Positions 52,087-63,328 of a stretch of DNA of 64,000 bases are shown here, piece after piece. Numbering within the stretch: the first letter of the stretch is position 1; each line of letters opens with the position of its first letter. Origin of the DNA: Chondrus crispus (Eukaryota; Rhodophyta; Florideophyceae; Gigartinales; Gigartinaceae); assembly GCF_000350225.1 (NCBI RefSeq), contig NW_005179177.1:60524-124523 (forward strand). The letters run 5' to 3'. The position numbers and the translations under genes are program-made. The notes under the pieces were generated by a model. It was not told the origin of the DNA, made no database searches, and saw nothing but the letters and a program-made list of their open reading frames with translations.

Positions 52087-52321
52087 AAGTAAACCCGAGA
52101 TTAATCAATTCGACCACGAGTTTTGCGGACTGACCTTCAGCAAGGCACCTGCCCGCAACAAACGCAAGTCCGGTACATCGTTGTGCCGCCCGACGGATCA
52201 CGTGCACCTGGGCGAATACTCGCTGAAAGCGAATATTGTTGCTCGCCACAAGGATAGAATGGTTCTGAGTCGACAGAGCAATGTGTTTCGTCTTCTTGAC
52301 AGGCTGAGGGGGGCCGTTTGA
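52087..52321 (+). other. possible coding fragment interrupted by the composite element
   Basis: Open frame ending TGA 52319: INQFDHEFCGLTFSKAPARN, then a basic stretch, then SLKANIVARHKDRMVLSRQS. It looks protein-like but matches nothing I know. In the reconstructed pre-insertion sequence, ACGTAAAGT at the insertion site could be a splice donor, so an exon boundary may be involved. Confidence 0.25.
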
Positions 52322-54825
52322 AGAGGACTGCTTTTTAGAAGCTTCTACTTATCTATCTTTCGCGGTTGCTTCGGCGGCATCTGTGGCAGATCTTGTCGCG
52401 CTTTGATCCATTGATGAACTCTGCGCAGATGAAGCGATAGGGGCATCCATGACGCATATCGATACGACCCGTGTAGTCTGAGACTCATTTGTGCTGATGA
52501 AAAGAACGGAAGACCCACTTCGTTTTCCTTCAAGACGGGTCGATCCGGCACTGCTGTGATGAGGCGGATGTGAAACTCGTGGAAAACTCACATGCCCCGA
52601 GTATTCGTTACAGGTATGCTGTGAGTTTTGCCAAGCGCGTTCTTTGAAAAATTTGCGTTCAGAAAATCTGAGCAAACTCACCGCCAAAACACGAGTTTTC
52701 GTGACTTTTCGGAAAACCTTATTGAGTCAAATATTTCTAAACTTTGTAAGTTTGTACAAAACGATGAAAGTTCGGCAACGATCCTATCATACCTCATACC
52801 GCAAATCGGTATGGTTCCTTAGAAGTTGTAAGCGTCGTATTAAATATTAGGGTCTAAATATTAAGGCAGTGACAAGCACCCGGATAACTGCCTTCTCGCC
52901 CGCCCACACGAACCTGTTTTCACATTTAGGAACGGTGCTACTTGCGCCACATTCGTAAAGATCCTGGGGTAAGGTGATAAAAATTTATACTCGCTGTAAA
53001 AAGATCAAGGAGCAAAGGGAGTCTAATTGCCCTACAATGAATAGATAACATGCTTATTTCCTACTTGGAAAGAGCTGATAGTAGTTTAATCATGTTAATA
53101 CTGTGCCAAGAAATTGATGAGACTCAAACTTTAACACCATCCACTTTTGTGGTGATTCCTTCATATGACTCCCAGTCATTCCTCTCTCATGTCGTTGGCC
53201 AACGGCACCTCCCCTTTTGCTCCGTGGTCATCATTCCCTGCATCACGCCTTTTAATGTGAAAACTCGTCATGTCGTGATTCATAATAAAGTATGAGACAC
53301 CACCAAAAACTGAGGCGTACAAATTAAAGATACTAATACTGTACTGTACTATTTACAGTATTTGAGTGTACGGGCCCCCGAGGGGGTTTTCTACAGAGGA
53401 ACTACGTCTTTCTCGCTCTTGAATTAACCTACGAAAGTTCGGTCCCCACAGCGGACATATCTGAGCATCGTCTTCGAAGATCGGCCCTAAGCAGTTTATT
53501 CTGACTCGAGATCAGCGCAATGTCAATATTTTCATCGCATACGCAGAGCACATAGCCCATCTTTTCTGGTTCCCTTGATGTCCTCCATCATTTCAGACAT
53601 CTTAGACTGGATGCAACCTTTCAAGACGACTGCAAGGGGTTTTCAGCATCCGCCTTGGTCCACATCACATTCTGCCAAAAGTGGGTTTCCCAGTAATATT
53701 CAATACCCGGAACAATGCACGTCTCATTCACAAACACGTTGCGGAATGTAAGACCTCCGTGGAACAGCACAGCACGTCTATGGTATCGGGCACGCTTCCC
53801 GCACACCTTTTCCGGTCCCCGGATCCGTTGTCGCTGCAAAACTATCCGCCTAAGTCGCTTTCAAGTGGGCGACGTGATTCCCTGTTATCGCGAGTGGGCC
53901 TCGCAGAGGTGGATGCAGCAAAAAAGCGCGTGCAAGAGCGACTCCAACCAACTTTGCAATGAATTAAAAGTATTCTATGGAGTGCTTCCACCATGCGCTT
54001 CGTTCTGGCGGAAAAGACCACCGCTTATGCCGCTTTCCATAGATCGCATGTTGTCGCAGGCTACGTCCTGTCGTGGTGAATTTTCACCCAGTTCGCAGGC
54101 TAAGCACAGTTCTTCAAGTATCTTTTCCGTCAGGATTCAGATTTTACATGTGGGCACTCGTCGTTTCTTCATACAAGCAAGCACTTGCATATTTTTCTGC
54201 ATTAACAAATGTAAAGAGGGAATGTTCCGCTGGTGTGCCTGCCCAGCTTTTGCTTTCGAGGCAGGAGATGTACAGTCCTTTTACATATACACGCAGTCAC
54301 AGTGGCTTTGCGACGATGAATATGTCGATGCGGCGATGGTTGAGGTATGATAAGGGAAGGATACTAAGGATACTGAACTACGGTTGGCACCCCGGTGCTC
54401 TATTAAGTCGGCGGCGACGGCCGCTCTGTGACCTCGCGCCCTCCCGAGTTTTCGGAATATAGCAAAGTCTAAGAGTCGTTCTCTACTTTGCTCGCCCCTC
54501 GGCGTGCGGCCGAAGCTCCGGCGCTGGCGGCCCCTGCCGCCACAGAAGCGGCAGGGCGTAATGGGTGTGACGAAGGAGGGCGGTGTCGGACGAAACTAAT
54601 GACCACTACGTGGTCTCGGCGTTAGCCGGGATCTACAAGGGTGAGCGCGGTCTGGTAGCCCGAGTAAACTTCATCTTTCTCTAACTCTCTTTGTTTGTCT
54701 CGGGACCAGATTGACAGAATACGCCCTTACTCAAAGCTAGTCGTTACACCACCAATAAAGAGAGTACATCGCTTATTTCACGATATTCAGTCGCTGTGAT
54801 AGAAGGCATCACATTAAATTACAGC
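52322..54825. other. spacer
   Basis: No gene called. Minus-strand frame 53621-53839 (ETCIVPGIEYYWETHFWQNV) looks protein-like but is too short to assign. 53145-53227 is the inverted copy of the 5' repeat of the RT element. A GC-rich patch with a GGCGGCCCCTGCCGCC hairpin lies near 54520. Confidence 0.4.
53145..53227 (-). repeat. inverted copy of the ORF1 upstream repeat
   Basis: Complement of 46591-46673 over about 83 bp with few differences, about 1.1 kb beyond the right LTR. Confidence 0.75.
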
Positions 54826-54894
54826 CAGTGTTTTGCAGTTTTGAACTACTGCGTAGTTCAGAGTCTGAACTACTGCATTAGCTGCAAAACACTG
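54826..54894. other. nested inverted repeats (cruciform potential)
   Basis: Outer stem CAGTGTTTTGCAG (54826-54838) and its complement (54882-54894). The loop contains a second palindrome TGAACTAC-TGC-GTAGTTCA and a further TGAACTACTGC. Confidence 0.75.
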
Positions 54895-57265
54895 AAGTAT
54901 GAAATCGTCCTTGTCACGGTAGGCATAATCGCGTGCATGTCGCATTCGCAGTACATGCTATGTAGCTATCGTCAGGCCTCGATTAGTAGATATTATTCAG
55001 ATGAGGAACTTTCAACATTAAGTCTCGGCTTCCATCTTTACACCGCCGTCTGTAGATGCATTATACAGTAAAAGTCACATGTCTTGGACGTACAAACCTA
55101 TAGGCAAACCTACGGTGGCATACTGTCTGCAATTACCCGTACCAAGCAGTGGAAAGAGCAGCTCCCAAATTCTTAGAACCTGACACATTTCAACTGTCTG
55201 ACGTGCATCTGAACGCTATTTTCGAGAAAACCGCGCCCTCATAAGGCAGTGCATAACTAGCGTTCCCCGCCAAACCTAAAAAAATCTTTTAAGTACTGTA
55301 CCCATCATCGGCCGCAGCCGAAGCACGCATGTACGAGTGGTTGGCCACATTTCTCTACCACCTTCCTGCAATAGTTTCTCTTTGTAAATGTTCATCGACG
55401 AATACTCCCTCCGCACAATCTCTGCATCTGTATGAACATGTTCTGCTGACTTCGCTAGACTTTGAGGACACATTGTCATCTCAGAGCCATAAGGTTTCAC
55501 AACGGCTTTGTTCCCTGCTCTAGTATTGGTTGACACTGGAAATGAGGTGTGTCACTCACACCAGAGACTAGAACAAAATAAGCTGCGGGTGTCTGATGTT
55601 CAGTGATTTGCTTGAAAAGATTGTGATACGCTCAAAAGTCAGGTCGAAATGGCAAATGACCGCTGATGCAAGTCACATCGAGTGGTTTCAGCCGACTAGG
55701 CCTGAGGGTACGTGCCCTGGCCGGGAAGGGAGGGATATCGCAGGAATGTTACTCTTAAGGTAAAGAACATGCATCGTATGCAAGGGCTGCCTTTCTCAAG
55801 GTCAGAATTGGGGCATCAGATGGGATACAAATAACACGTAGCAACTATGACAGTGTGAAGTCTAATACTGTACATTTGTATGTGTGTGGCTGTACCCTTC
55901 TGTATTCTACGACACTTTGCCTGTTAGTGACCCTCGTATGACTTGAAAGATGACAGGAATGGCGAAGTGGAAAGAATGGGTACAGCATATGTACCGTACA
56001 ACAGTTTATGACTATTATCTAAAAATCCATGCGTTTACTACGGACTCCAGCAATCAGGAGTGTTCGCATAAAAACGTCAAGATGGTTTCTAAAACAACTC
56101 TTGAAGATTGATATGAGAATATGGTTTCCGGGAAAACGCATGAAAGTGGGTACTTGATACAGCATGATAGGTAGCGACCTTTGAGAGTTTGAAGCTTCGG
56201 AAGGCATGGAATGATCACGTGGGTCAGGCAGAGAGCAGTTTTCTTTGTGGACATGCATTCCGCCTGCAACGCACACAACTAAATCTCTACGATACACCCA
56301 TAAAGCACTGACCAAAATTCGACTTTCCTCTCAGCAGAGCATGGCTTCCATTTTCGTCCATATCTGTCTGAAAGGTAGTATAAAGTTACATAGAGACGGA
56401 ACGTCCAAGACACATGACATATTCGTGTTACACGGGGAGATCAAAAAACCCGCCTATGTATGCTTGATCTCCCCTCTGTAGACTCGTCGCGCAAAGTCTT
56501 TGTACCCTTCGGCATCTGTACCAAAATCCGCATTCGTCGCGCAGATGGCATTCCACTCCGTATGACCTGCTCATAGACAAGTCGATTTGAGGAAAACTCC
56601 TATTTTGATCGAGGTTGCCCCAGAAAACTGTGATTTACACCTAAGGCATCACCGAGTGGTGTAGATTGCGCACTGCGAAAACCTTACTTAACCTCGCATG
56701 TTTGAGACGGTTTCCTCATACAGTATCCAATTACAAATGCTACTTGTGGGAGAGATGGTTTGATATTGTTTCAATCGTCCCTGTGGGCCAAGCATCGTGA
56801 CGTGACTTGAATAGACCCCTCATGTCCCTGGAGAGTGGTAAAAGCAGAGACTAATGAATTCTTTATTCGACAGAACAGACGCTGCCTTGAAAGAGCATGA
56901 TGAAGAATCCCCGTACAAGATTCGCCAATAGGTTCTTTCTTGCTCGACTACTCAAATTTACATGGTTCATGTTTCATTCATCCATTACGGAAACTCAAAT
57001 TCGGAAGCATTCGGTGGTCTGCCGTCTCGCGAACTACAAACAAGCAAATTTGGCTGAGATTCATAGGCAATACTGCAGACTGAACCTTACTAGTACCGTG
57101 CGTTTAGAGAAAATATTTTTATCTCGAGACTTGCAAGGCGACAAGTCTAGGAGAAAAGGGGAAGGAGTTCCATGTATGGTGATTGGAAGAACTTTGAGGG
57201 TGATTTGCAGAAAGCCCATGGGTAAATAATTCTAGTCGCTGTGCTTCCTGCTGAGATGGTCTGCA
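54895..57265. other. spacer with unassigned short frames
   Basis: Longest frame 56897-57229 (110 codons, plus, basic) is unrecognised. No splice model or RNA gene found. Confidence 0.4.
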
Positions 57266-57269
57266 AATG

Positions 57270-57279
57270 TGTATAAGAA
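57270..57279 (+). promoter_or_regulatory. TATA-like box of the secreted-protein gene
   Basis: GTGTATAAGAAGG, about 130 bp upstream of the ATG at 57402. Confidence 0.4.
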
Positions 57280-57401
57280 GGCCATTGCTCTTTGGCAAAT
57301 CTATCAGAACGTTCCTCCATCAATCCGAACTTGCCAGCATCTATTTACTCACCAATTATCTAGACAACCAGAACTCTGGCACCTTTCAACACCGCTCCAA
57401 A

Positions 57402-57767
57402 ATGAACGCTTGGGCTATTTTCCTCATCGGTTTCATGGTTGTCCTCCAAACTTGCACAGGAACTACTCCTACTCCAAGCATTTCGCCCCCTTTGATCAAT
57501 TGTGCATACACCACCAGAACGCTGACTAGCTCAAGTCTTGTGGGGTCCTGCGAGTGTCAATCAGGCTCTGAACAGGTTTCCGCCGGTGCCATTGATATAT
57601 CTACTCCAGGAGCAACAGGGCGCTTTTTCATCTGCCTTGACAATGCGTGGCGTGATGACTGCGGGCCCATTACCGCTGAGATCGAGAGGGATATCATGGA
57701 GAGCTGCTGCAAGGTTGAAGAAGGAACTGTGACGGGATCACCAGGATCTCTAGAATGTGAGTTTTAA
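57402..57767 (+). CDS. small secreted Cys-rich protein
   Basis: 121 residues from ATG 57402 (the frame is open upstream to 57267). The N-terminal signal peptide (MNAWAIFLIGFMVVLQTCTG) is followed by a Thr/Ser/Pro stretch and about nine cysteines (INCAY, SCECQ, FICLD, DDCGP, ESCCK, LECEF), suggesting a disulfide-bonded secreted or cell-wall protein. The stop is TAA 57765. A GTGAGT overlaps the last codons, and CTCTCCTTGCAG ends at 57938 before a further open, Cys-containing stretch to 58180 (QWFCGRDFILTGREF). Splicing GT to AG here would create a stop at the join, so a second exon is uncertain. Confidence 0.5.
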   Translation: MNAWAIFLIGFMVVLQTCTGTTPTPSISPPLINCAYTTRTLTSSSLVGSCECQSGSEQVSAGAIDISTPGATGRFFICLDNAWRDDCGPITAEIERDIMESCCKVEEGTVTGSPGSLECEF

Positions 57768-57938
57768 GGAGATACGATGGTGATTGTGCATCAGATCTCT
57801 TCCTTTCCCTTGACTAGTGCGTTTACTCTTGTACGCTAGAATGGTGCTTCGGTTTTTTTCTTAAAAAGAGAGTTGCTTCATTTTACATAGAGCTCTAGTA
57901 GTGATTTTGTAGTTATGGTTTTGCGGCTCTCCTTGCAG

Positions 57939-58180
57939 AACAAACCCGGAACGAGGAAGGAGTGCAGTGGTTTTGCGGTAGAGACTTTATTTTGACTGGA
58001 CGAGAATTCACAGTCGATGGCGCAGCAATAATTAGTTTATCGGATACGAAGGTAGCGGACAGGTTTTTGTGTTCTCGGTCGTCGCAATTTGTGAAATTTC
58101 AATTTCCCCCACTGCATTGGTCAGCACTCCCAGGTGCGATGAGGTGTGCAGTATCGCAGATAGCGTGCGATGAGCAATGA
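57939..58180 (+). other. possible downstream exon of the secreted protein
   Basis: Open stretch after a strong 3' splice site: EEGVQWFCGRDFILTGREF ... FLCSRSS ... MRCAVSQIACDEQ, stop 58178. It holds four cysteines. The phase does not fit the nearest donor, so it may belong to another transcript form or be a decayed exon. Confidence 0.3.
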
Positions 58181-58740
58181 TGAAGAAGCCGTACTAGCAT
58201 GGTGGTATCAGTGACCTCTGCAGCCTTCGCATCTGCTCGTTATAAGAGCAGGTGGAGCTGGATGGGTAATGCATCTCGTCGCGAAGAGTGAAACGCCTAC
58301 TCCTAGAAATTACGACATCGCCAAATCGTCGTGATTTTGACCCCGTTAAGCTATACAATCGTAGTATGATAAGAGTCCGAAGACCCCTACAACAGTTTCG
58401 GATTTCCCATATTGAATCGTCGCTTTTTCAAACAGTCTACTGGAGGCGGAATGAGAATGAGGCAACCAATGGGAGTAGAGCGCGTTTCAGGCGAGAAGCG
58501 GTTTTGAATTTATTTACAGTACTCGTCGTCGCGCTGCCTTCATATCATCGCGCCCTTATTACACGTGTAGCTTCCGACATGTACATATAATGCTGTCTAC
58601 AACTACTAAAATCGTTGTCTGTGTGTGTGTCTGTATGTCCTTGCGCTCCCGCGTTGCCATTGGCGCTACCGTGACAAGTGGCGGCCACGGGCGGGGCCTG
58701 GCCGCAGGCCAGGCCAGGCCGCCACGGGGACACGTGGCGG
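58181..58740. other. spacer, GC-rich at its end
   Basis: No gene. The palindrome GGCCTGGCCGCAGGCCAGGCC lies near 58700. Confidence 0.4.
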
Positions 58741-58900
58741 TGACAAGTGGCGACAAGTGTAACATTTTAAATTAAAATTACTGTGCGGACTGCGGGGCGG
58801 GGCCCCACTACAGTACAGGCTGACAAGTGGCGACAAGTTAAATTTTAAAATTAAAATAACTGTGCGGACTGCCGAGCGCGGCCGCGCTACAGTACACTAC
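58741..58900 (+). repeat. 80-bp tandem duplication
   Basis: Two units starting TGACAAGTGGCGACAAGT and ending CTACAGTACA, with an AT-rich middle (TTTTAAATTAAAAT) and a variable GC-rich part. Confidence 0.8.
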
Positions 58901-59618
58901 AAATTTTAGCCCGGATCCGTTTAAACCGCGCCACGCGGATCTACATTGTGGGCGGAACTGGGGCGGGCATTGCGAGCACGTGACGGCGGTGTGGTAGATG
59001 GACGCAGTACGACAGGGGGGCGGACGCGTGAGACACGGGGCTACTCCAAATACCGGAGGCTCGTGGCGACGTGAGCGGGGCGGTGGTTCGCGGGGGGCTG
59101 TGCGTGGGGGGGTCGGAATTCTTCAAGGCGGAGTTGCGCAGCGCGTGGTGCTCCGACTTTGGGGGGCGGATGTGGATGCGCGGCGACGAGGAAGTGCGGG
59201 TCGGGGCGGCAACGGGCGGCGATAGGGACGGTGGGCTGCAAGATGATGGTGGGGGGAGGGCGGTTTTGGGTGTGCAGCGATGACGTGGAGGAGATGTGGG
59301 CTAGGGCGGCGATAGGGACGGTGGGGGAGGGTAGGTGGGGGGCGCCCGGGCGGGGCGGCATGGATCACCACACTTGCGCGTGCGTGTGGGGGAGCGGAGG
59401 GCGCGGGAGCGGACCGGGCCAGAGCTGGACGGCGTGGAGTTTTACAAGGGTCTTCAACCGGGCGCGTGTGCCGGGGGGCGGGGGAGGCCGGACAGCGAGC
59501 GGGCCACGAAAGCTGTCGGGCGCCCGTGCGGGGGGCAAGAGAGTCGGGACGGCGAGCGGGCTTCAACTGGACGCGCGTGTCGGGCGGAGGTGGAAGCGCG
59601 ACGTCGAGCGGGCGCTAA
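58901..59618. other. GC-rich spacer
   Basis: All frames are open by composition; Arg/Gly/Pro-rich translations without domains. Possibly the upstream part of the decayed armadillo-like gene. Confidence 0.35.
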
Positions 59619-60104
59619 GTGGGTTGCTCAGAGACGGTGACGGACGTGGTGTGCCGGGTAGCAGCGGAGGCAGGCGTTGATGCCGTGGTGGGCGAGTGCA
59701 GCGGCAGGGACGGGCGTGCGCACGAGATCGCGGACGCGGTGTGCGTGCAGCTCCACGCAAAGCGGTTCCAAGCGGCGGCGGAGACTCTGCTGGACCAGCG
59801 GGCGGGCGAAGCGCGCGTGGTGGCGAGCTGCGTGGAGCTTCTGCGCAACATGAGCGGGCAGCACGCGGCGAAGAGCGCCGTGCGCGGCGAGATGTGGCGG
59901 GCGACGTGCGTGGTGGGTGGCAGTGGCGGGGCCGACGGACACGGGCGTGGCGGAGACGTTCTGCGGGCTGGTGGGCAGGGTGTGCCTGCGGTGCGGGGAC
60001 GTGGTGGACGGGTGCGCTTGGGAAGGGGCAGTCGAGGTAGTGGTGGGAGCGGTGGCGCGGAGGGCGGCGGCGCGGGCCGTACGCATCACGGAGAGGCGAA
60101 GAAC
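59619..60104 (+). pseudogene. decayed armadillo-repeat-like gene
   Basis: 59619-59915 reads DVVCRVAAEAGVDAVVGE ... AVCVQLHAKRFQAAAETLLD ... ASCVELLRNMSGQHAAKSA, and after a one-base frame change, 59930-60100 reads TGVAETFCGLVGRVCLRCGD ... AVEVVVGAVARR. The 40-residue Ala/Val/Leu periodicity resembles armadillo repeats. The opposite strand has long Pro/Arg frames from the GC bias. The assignment is weak. Confidence 0.3.
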
Positions 60105-60200
60105 GCGGAAGGTGGTCGCTGCGAGCCTGGCAGGTGTCGCAGCAGGCGGTGCAGGAGGGCGCGCGCGGGCGGGTGGGTGCCGGGAGCCGCCACCAGGTAG

Positions 60201-60695
60201 CAGTGTTAGGCGGAAGCGAGCGGCGACGTGGAGGGCAGCGGCGCTGACCATGTTTGCGGGCTGCAGGGACCGGACCGCGGCCGGGGGGGAAGGGGACACA
60301 GGCGGGCGGCGGCGCGGAGGGCGGCGGCGCGGACCGGGCGCGACGCGCAGGTGCGAGTAACGTGTGGCAGGACGAGGGGGCAAGGGGCGACAAAGACCGG
60401 AGAGAAGACGGGAGAGTTAGCGCAGAGGGAGGGGGAGCAGCGGGGCGGGGAACGACAGTGTGCAGAACCAGGAGCGGAGGAGGAAGGGACCAGGCTTGGC
60501 GCGCGAAGCGCGCACGGAGCCCACTTGTAAGTATTACTATAAGTATGGCGTCTATATATATATTATCATACGCATACACGTGTCCCGTGTCGTTTAGTTC
60601 ATGACACATGTACAACGTGTAGATACGTGTATCTACACACATACTGTAGACAAAACTCTCTCCTGATCCGCTGCCATAGATGTCGGGAAGCTCCG
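60201..60695. other. GC-rich to AT-rich spacer before the PiggyBac-like element
   Basis: No gene. A palindromic ACGTGTAGATACGTGTATCTACAC lies near 60615. Confidence 0.4.
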
Positions 60696-60884
60696 CTAGT
60701 GTCTAGACGACCGGCAATTTGCCTCATATGAGGTCACCCTTGACCTCATATGAGGTCAAATGCTCTACAGTAAAATTTAAACAAAATTTAAGATTTTCGC
60801 AAGTATAGAACAAAAGGAGCACAATTTTTACGAAGTAGAACTTTGAACGACTATAAAGACAACTATAAACGACTAGTTAGTAAC

Positions 60885-60956
60885 TGACAAGCCAGCTCAG
60901 TGGTCTGCAAGGATCGCTGAGTCTTAGAGGCCGGGGTTCAACTCCTCGCTGAGCAC
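60885..60956 (+). other. tRNA-like / pol III promoter-like sequence
   Basis: GCCAGCTCAGTGG resembles an A box, and GGGGTTCAACTCC, about 40 nt later, a B box. The arms do not fold into a proper acceptor stem, so at most this is a tRNA-derived SINE relic inside the transposon. Confidence 0.25.
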
Positions 60957-61225
60957 TTTAGTGGTCGAAAAATCCCTTCGGGGATCTCGATGGTTCTTGT
61001 TCGTGACCTGCAGCCCAGGACGCTTTATAGCGCCCACTCGAACATGAGATTGAATACGGTGACATCTCATAAAGGGGCATTCGGACACGGCTGCAGGTCT
61101 TCCAAGCAATTCTTTAGACGCAGGATAGAACCATAGGGGGCAAAAAGGGTTTATCTCTTTTTGCTCTATTTTACTCAAATGCTGACCCATTTAGTCAGTT
61201 TTAAAGGCTTAGAACCCTTTAAGCA

Positions 61226-63328
61226 CTAATAGTACTTACCTTTGTAAGTAAGATCGTGACGTTCGTCGACATGTTTCTTAAAACAGTCACGCCCAGTCTG
61301 GTGATGACAAAGGTATACTTCTTTGTCAAAATATGCCTTGCAGGCTGAGCAAATAAACTTTGACTTTTTTGTACCTTTGCAAATATTGCATCTGGATTGA
61401 TAAAGAGCAAAAGTCTCCTCGCCGGATGCGCTTTTACGCTTGCGAGTGGTTGGAGTTAGGTGAGTACCAATTCCACTGCCAAACCCAACATCTTCATCTT
61501 CAACAGCACTGTCTGATTCTCGCTGACGTAACGATATACGATCATACTTGTTATCAATCAACTGGTCAGCAAGCTCACAATAAAACTGATTTGGAGACAT
61601 CTTAGAACCATCTCCTTTTGCACCTGCATACAGTTTCCATGCATCCACAATGCAAATGGCCAATAAAGAAGTGTTGACACGCATAGATCACTCCTTGACT
61701 TCGAACTTCTTTTCCAAGCCGGGATCATCCTGACGAGATCTGTTGTGGCGGTCAATCTGAGACCAAGTTTCATAATACTGCTCACAGACTGAGGTAATAC
61801 GGATAGACAATTCCTCTTTTCTTGTCACGCCATGACGTGTACGCCATCTCTCGCAGTAGATTGGAGTTCCTTCGTTGGATGTTCCGACAGAACTAATAAA
61901 GTATCTGCGGTCTCGGTCCACCCACATCACTGCCATGAGATGAGGCCCGGCCACTGGCTTCGAAACTAGTGTGACGTGCTCTCCCTTTTCAGCAATCTCC
62001 AGATGAGATAGATATTTCATCGGATATTTCTTGGTAGATGTCTTCACTACACCTGTGAATCTAAGACCTTTCTCATAAAGTGATTCAGCCGTGTGGACAG
62101 AAGCAAAGTACGAATCCGCGCAGACAACACGATTGGTGTGAAACCATGGCTGTAACAACCTCAAAGTCACTGCGGTTCCGTGTAAGTGGTCACTTTCAAA
62201 ATCTTTTAAAGAAGTCTCCTCAGCTGAGACGACGTTCTCAATTCTTATTATGATTCCACTTTTTCCACATGCAGCAGTCTTCAACTCACAGCCATTCTCG
62301 GGTTTTCGGTCCATGGCCACATAATGCGGAAGACCGGTTTCAATCCAATCTCCTCCAAGTCCATACCAGCGTGACATACTCTCATCAACGCAGATGTTCT
62401 GTGATGGAATCACATGTGATGCTCTGTGATCATTGATTGCGACCATGAAGTCCCTGATCATACCCCATCTGTCATTTGAGTCAGCTGGAAAGCTGAACGT
62501 GACATTCTGACGAAGCTCCTCGAATCTTCTGCGGGAGATGATGTTTCCGAATTGAGGTTGCGGGAGATATTTGCTGGTTTCCTGTGAGCTCCAAAGAGAC
62601 CTTCTGGTGCTGAATTCAATCCGAGTCGTAAGGATTAGCACCCCGAAAAACTTCAAAATTTCACCTCTTGTAGTCAAGCGAAGTCCCCTTGATTCCATTG
62701 CATCGTTGGTGTAGGAAACCATTAATGCCAAGTGCTCCTGTGGGAACATCGACATGAAGTAGTCCATGGGATGCATTTGAGATGGACTGTGACCACGGGA
62801 TATAATCTCATCAATCGGTCCAATCACCTTCCATCTTCTCGGCGGTATCATACCATTTAAATGCATCGTGACTTCCTCACGCTTCCAGGCCCGGCCGTGG
62901 ACATTCATGAGGCCATCTTGGGAATCCATTTCGTCACTCTCGGAGATTCTCGTACTCGGGCTGAGTGCTCCTTCCAGTGGCGTCACGCGGTCCTCTGTAG
63001 GCTCCGGTTGCGCATAATGCTCAGTTTCTTGCTGGATATGATCTTCAAGACCGTCATCGATCAGGTCCATCACTTCACCAGCCTTGATGTTAGCTATGCG
63101 AAGCGTGACTTCCTTGACGCCATCTGATAATTCCCATTTAGCCCTGACTGAAGTGACACTGCGACCCTTCACTTTGTCAGTTTTCATGCTAATGACAGTT
63201 CCCGTGACCAACTTGGTCTTCCAGGAGGCTCCATACATGCGACGACATTTACTCTGAGCTGTGAGCAGTCTTGCACGAGTGTGGACGCGGTTACCTGCAA
63301 TAATTCGAGGATCATTGACGCTCACCAT
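61226..63328 (-). pseudogene. PiggyBac-like transposase with one in-frame TGA
   Basis: Frame of about 700 codons from ATG 63328 to a stop at 61226, interrupted only by TGA 61688-61690. The context KFEVKE-stop-SMRVNTSLL matches the family pattern in which Trp stands at that place, so TGG to TGA is likely. Domains: N-terminal part (residues 1-180); catalytic DDD core with ICVDESMSRWYG, VVCADSYFAS and the third Asp in WSQIDRHNRSRQDD; then VDAWKLY and a C-terminal Cys/His zinc domain (CNICKGTKKSKFICSACKAY ... CHHQTGRDC). The enzyme would excise and integrate both this element and its 490-bp relative. Downstream reading could restart at the Met two codons after the TGA but would lack the core. Confidence 0.88.

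Noticed and set aside
59563-60642. 359-codon minus-strand Pro/Arg frame
   Set aside because: GC-bias shadow opposite the armadillo-like relic.
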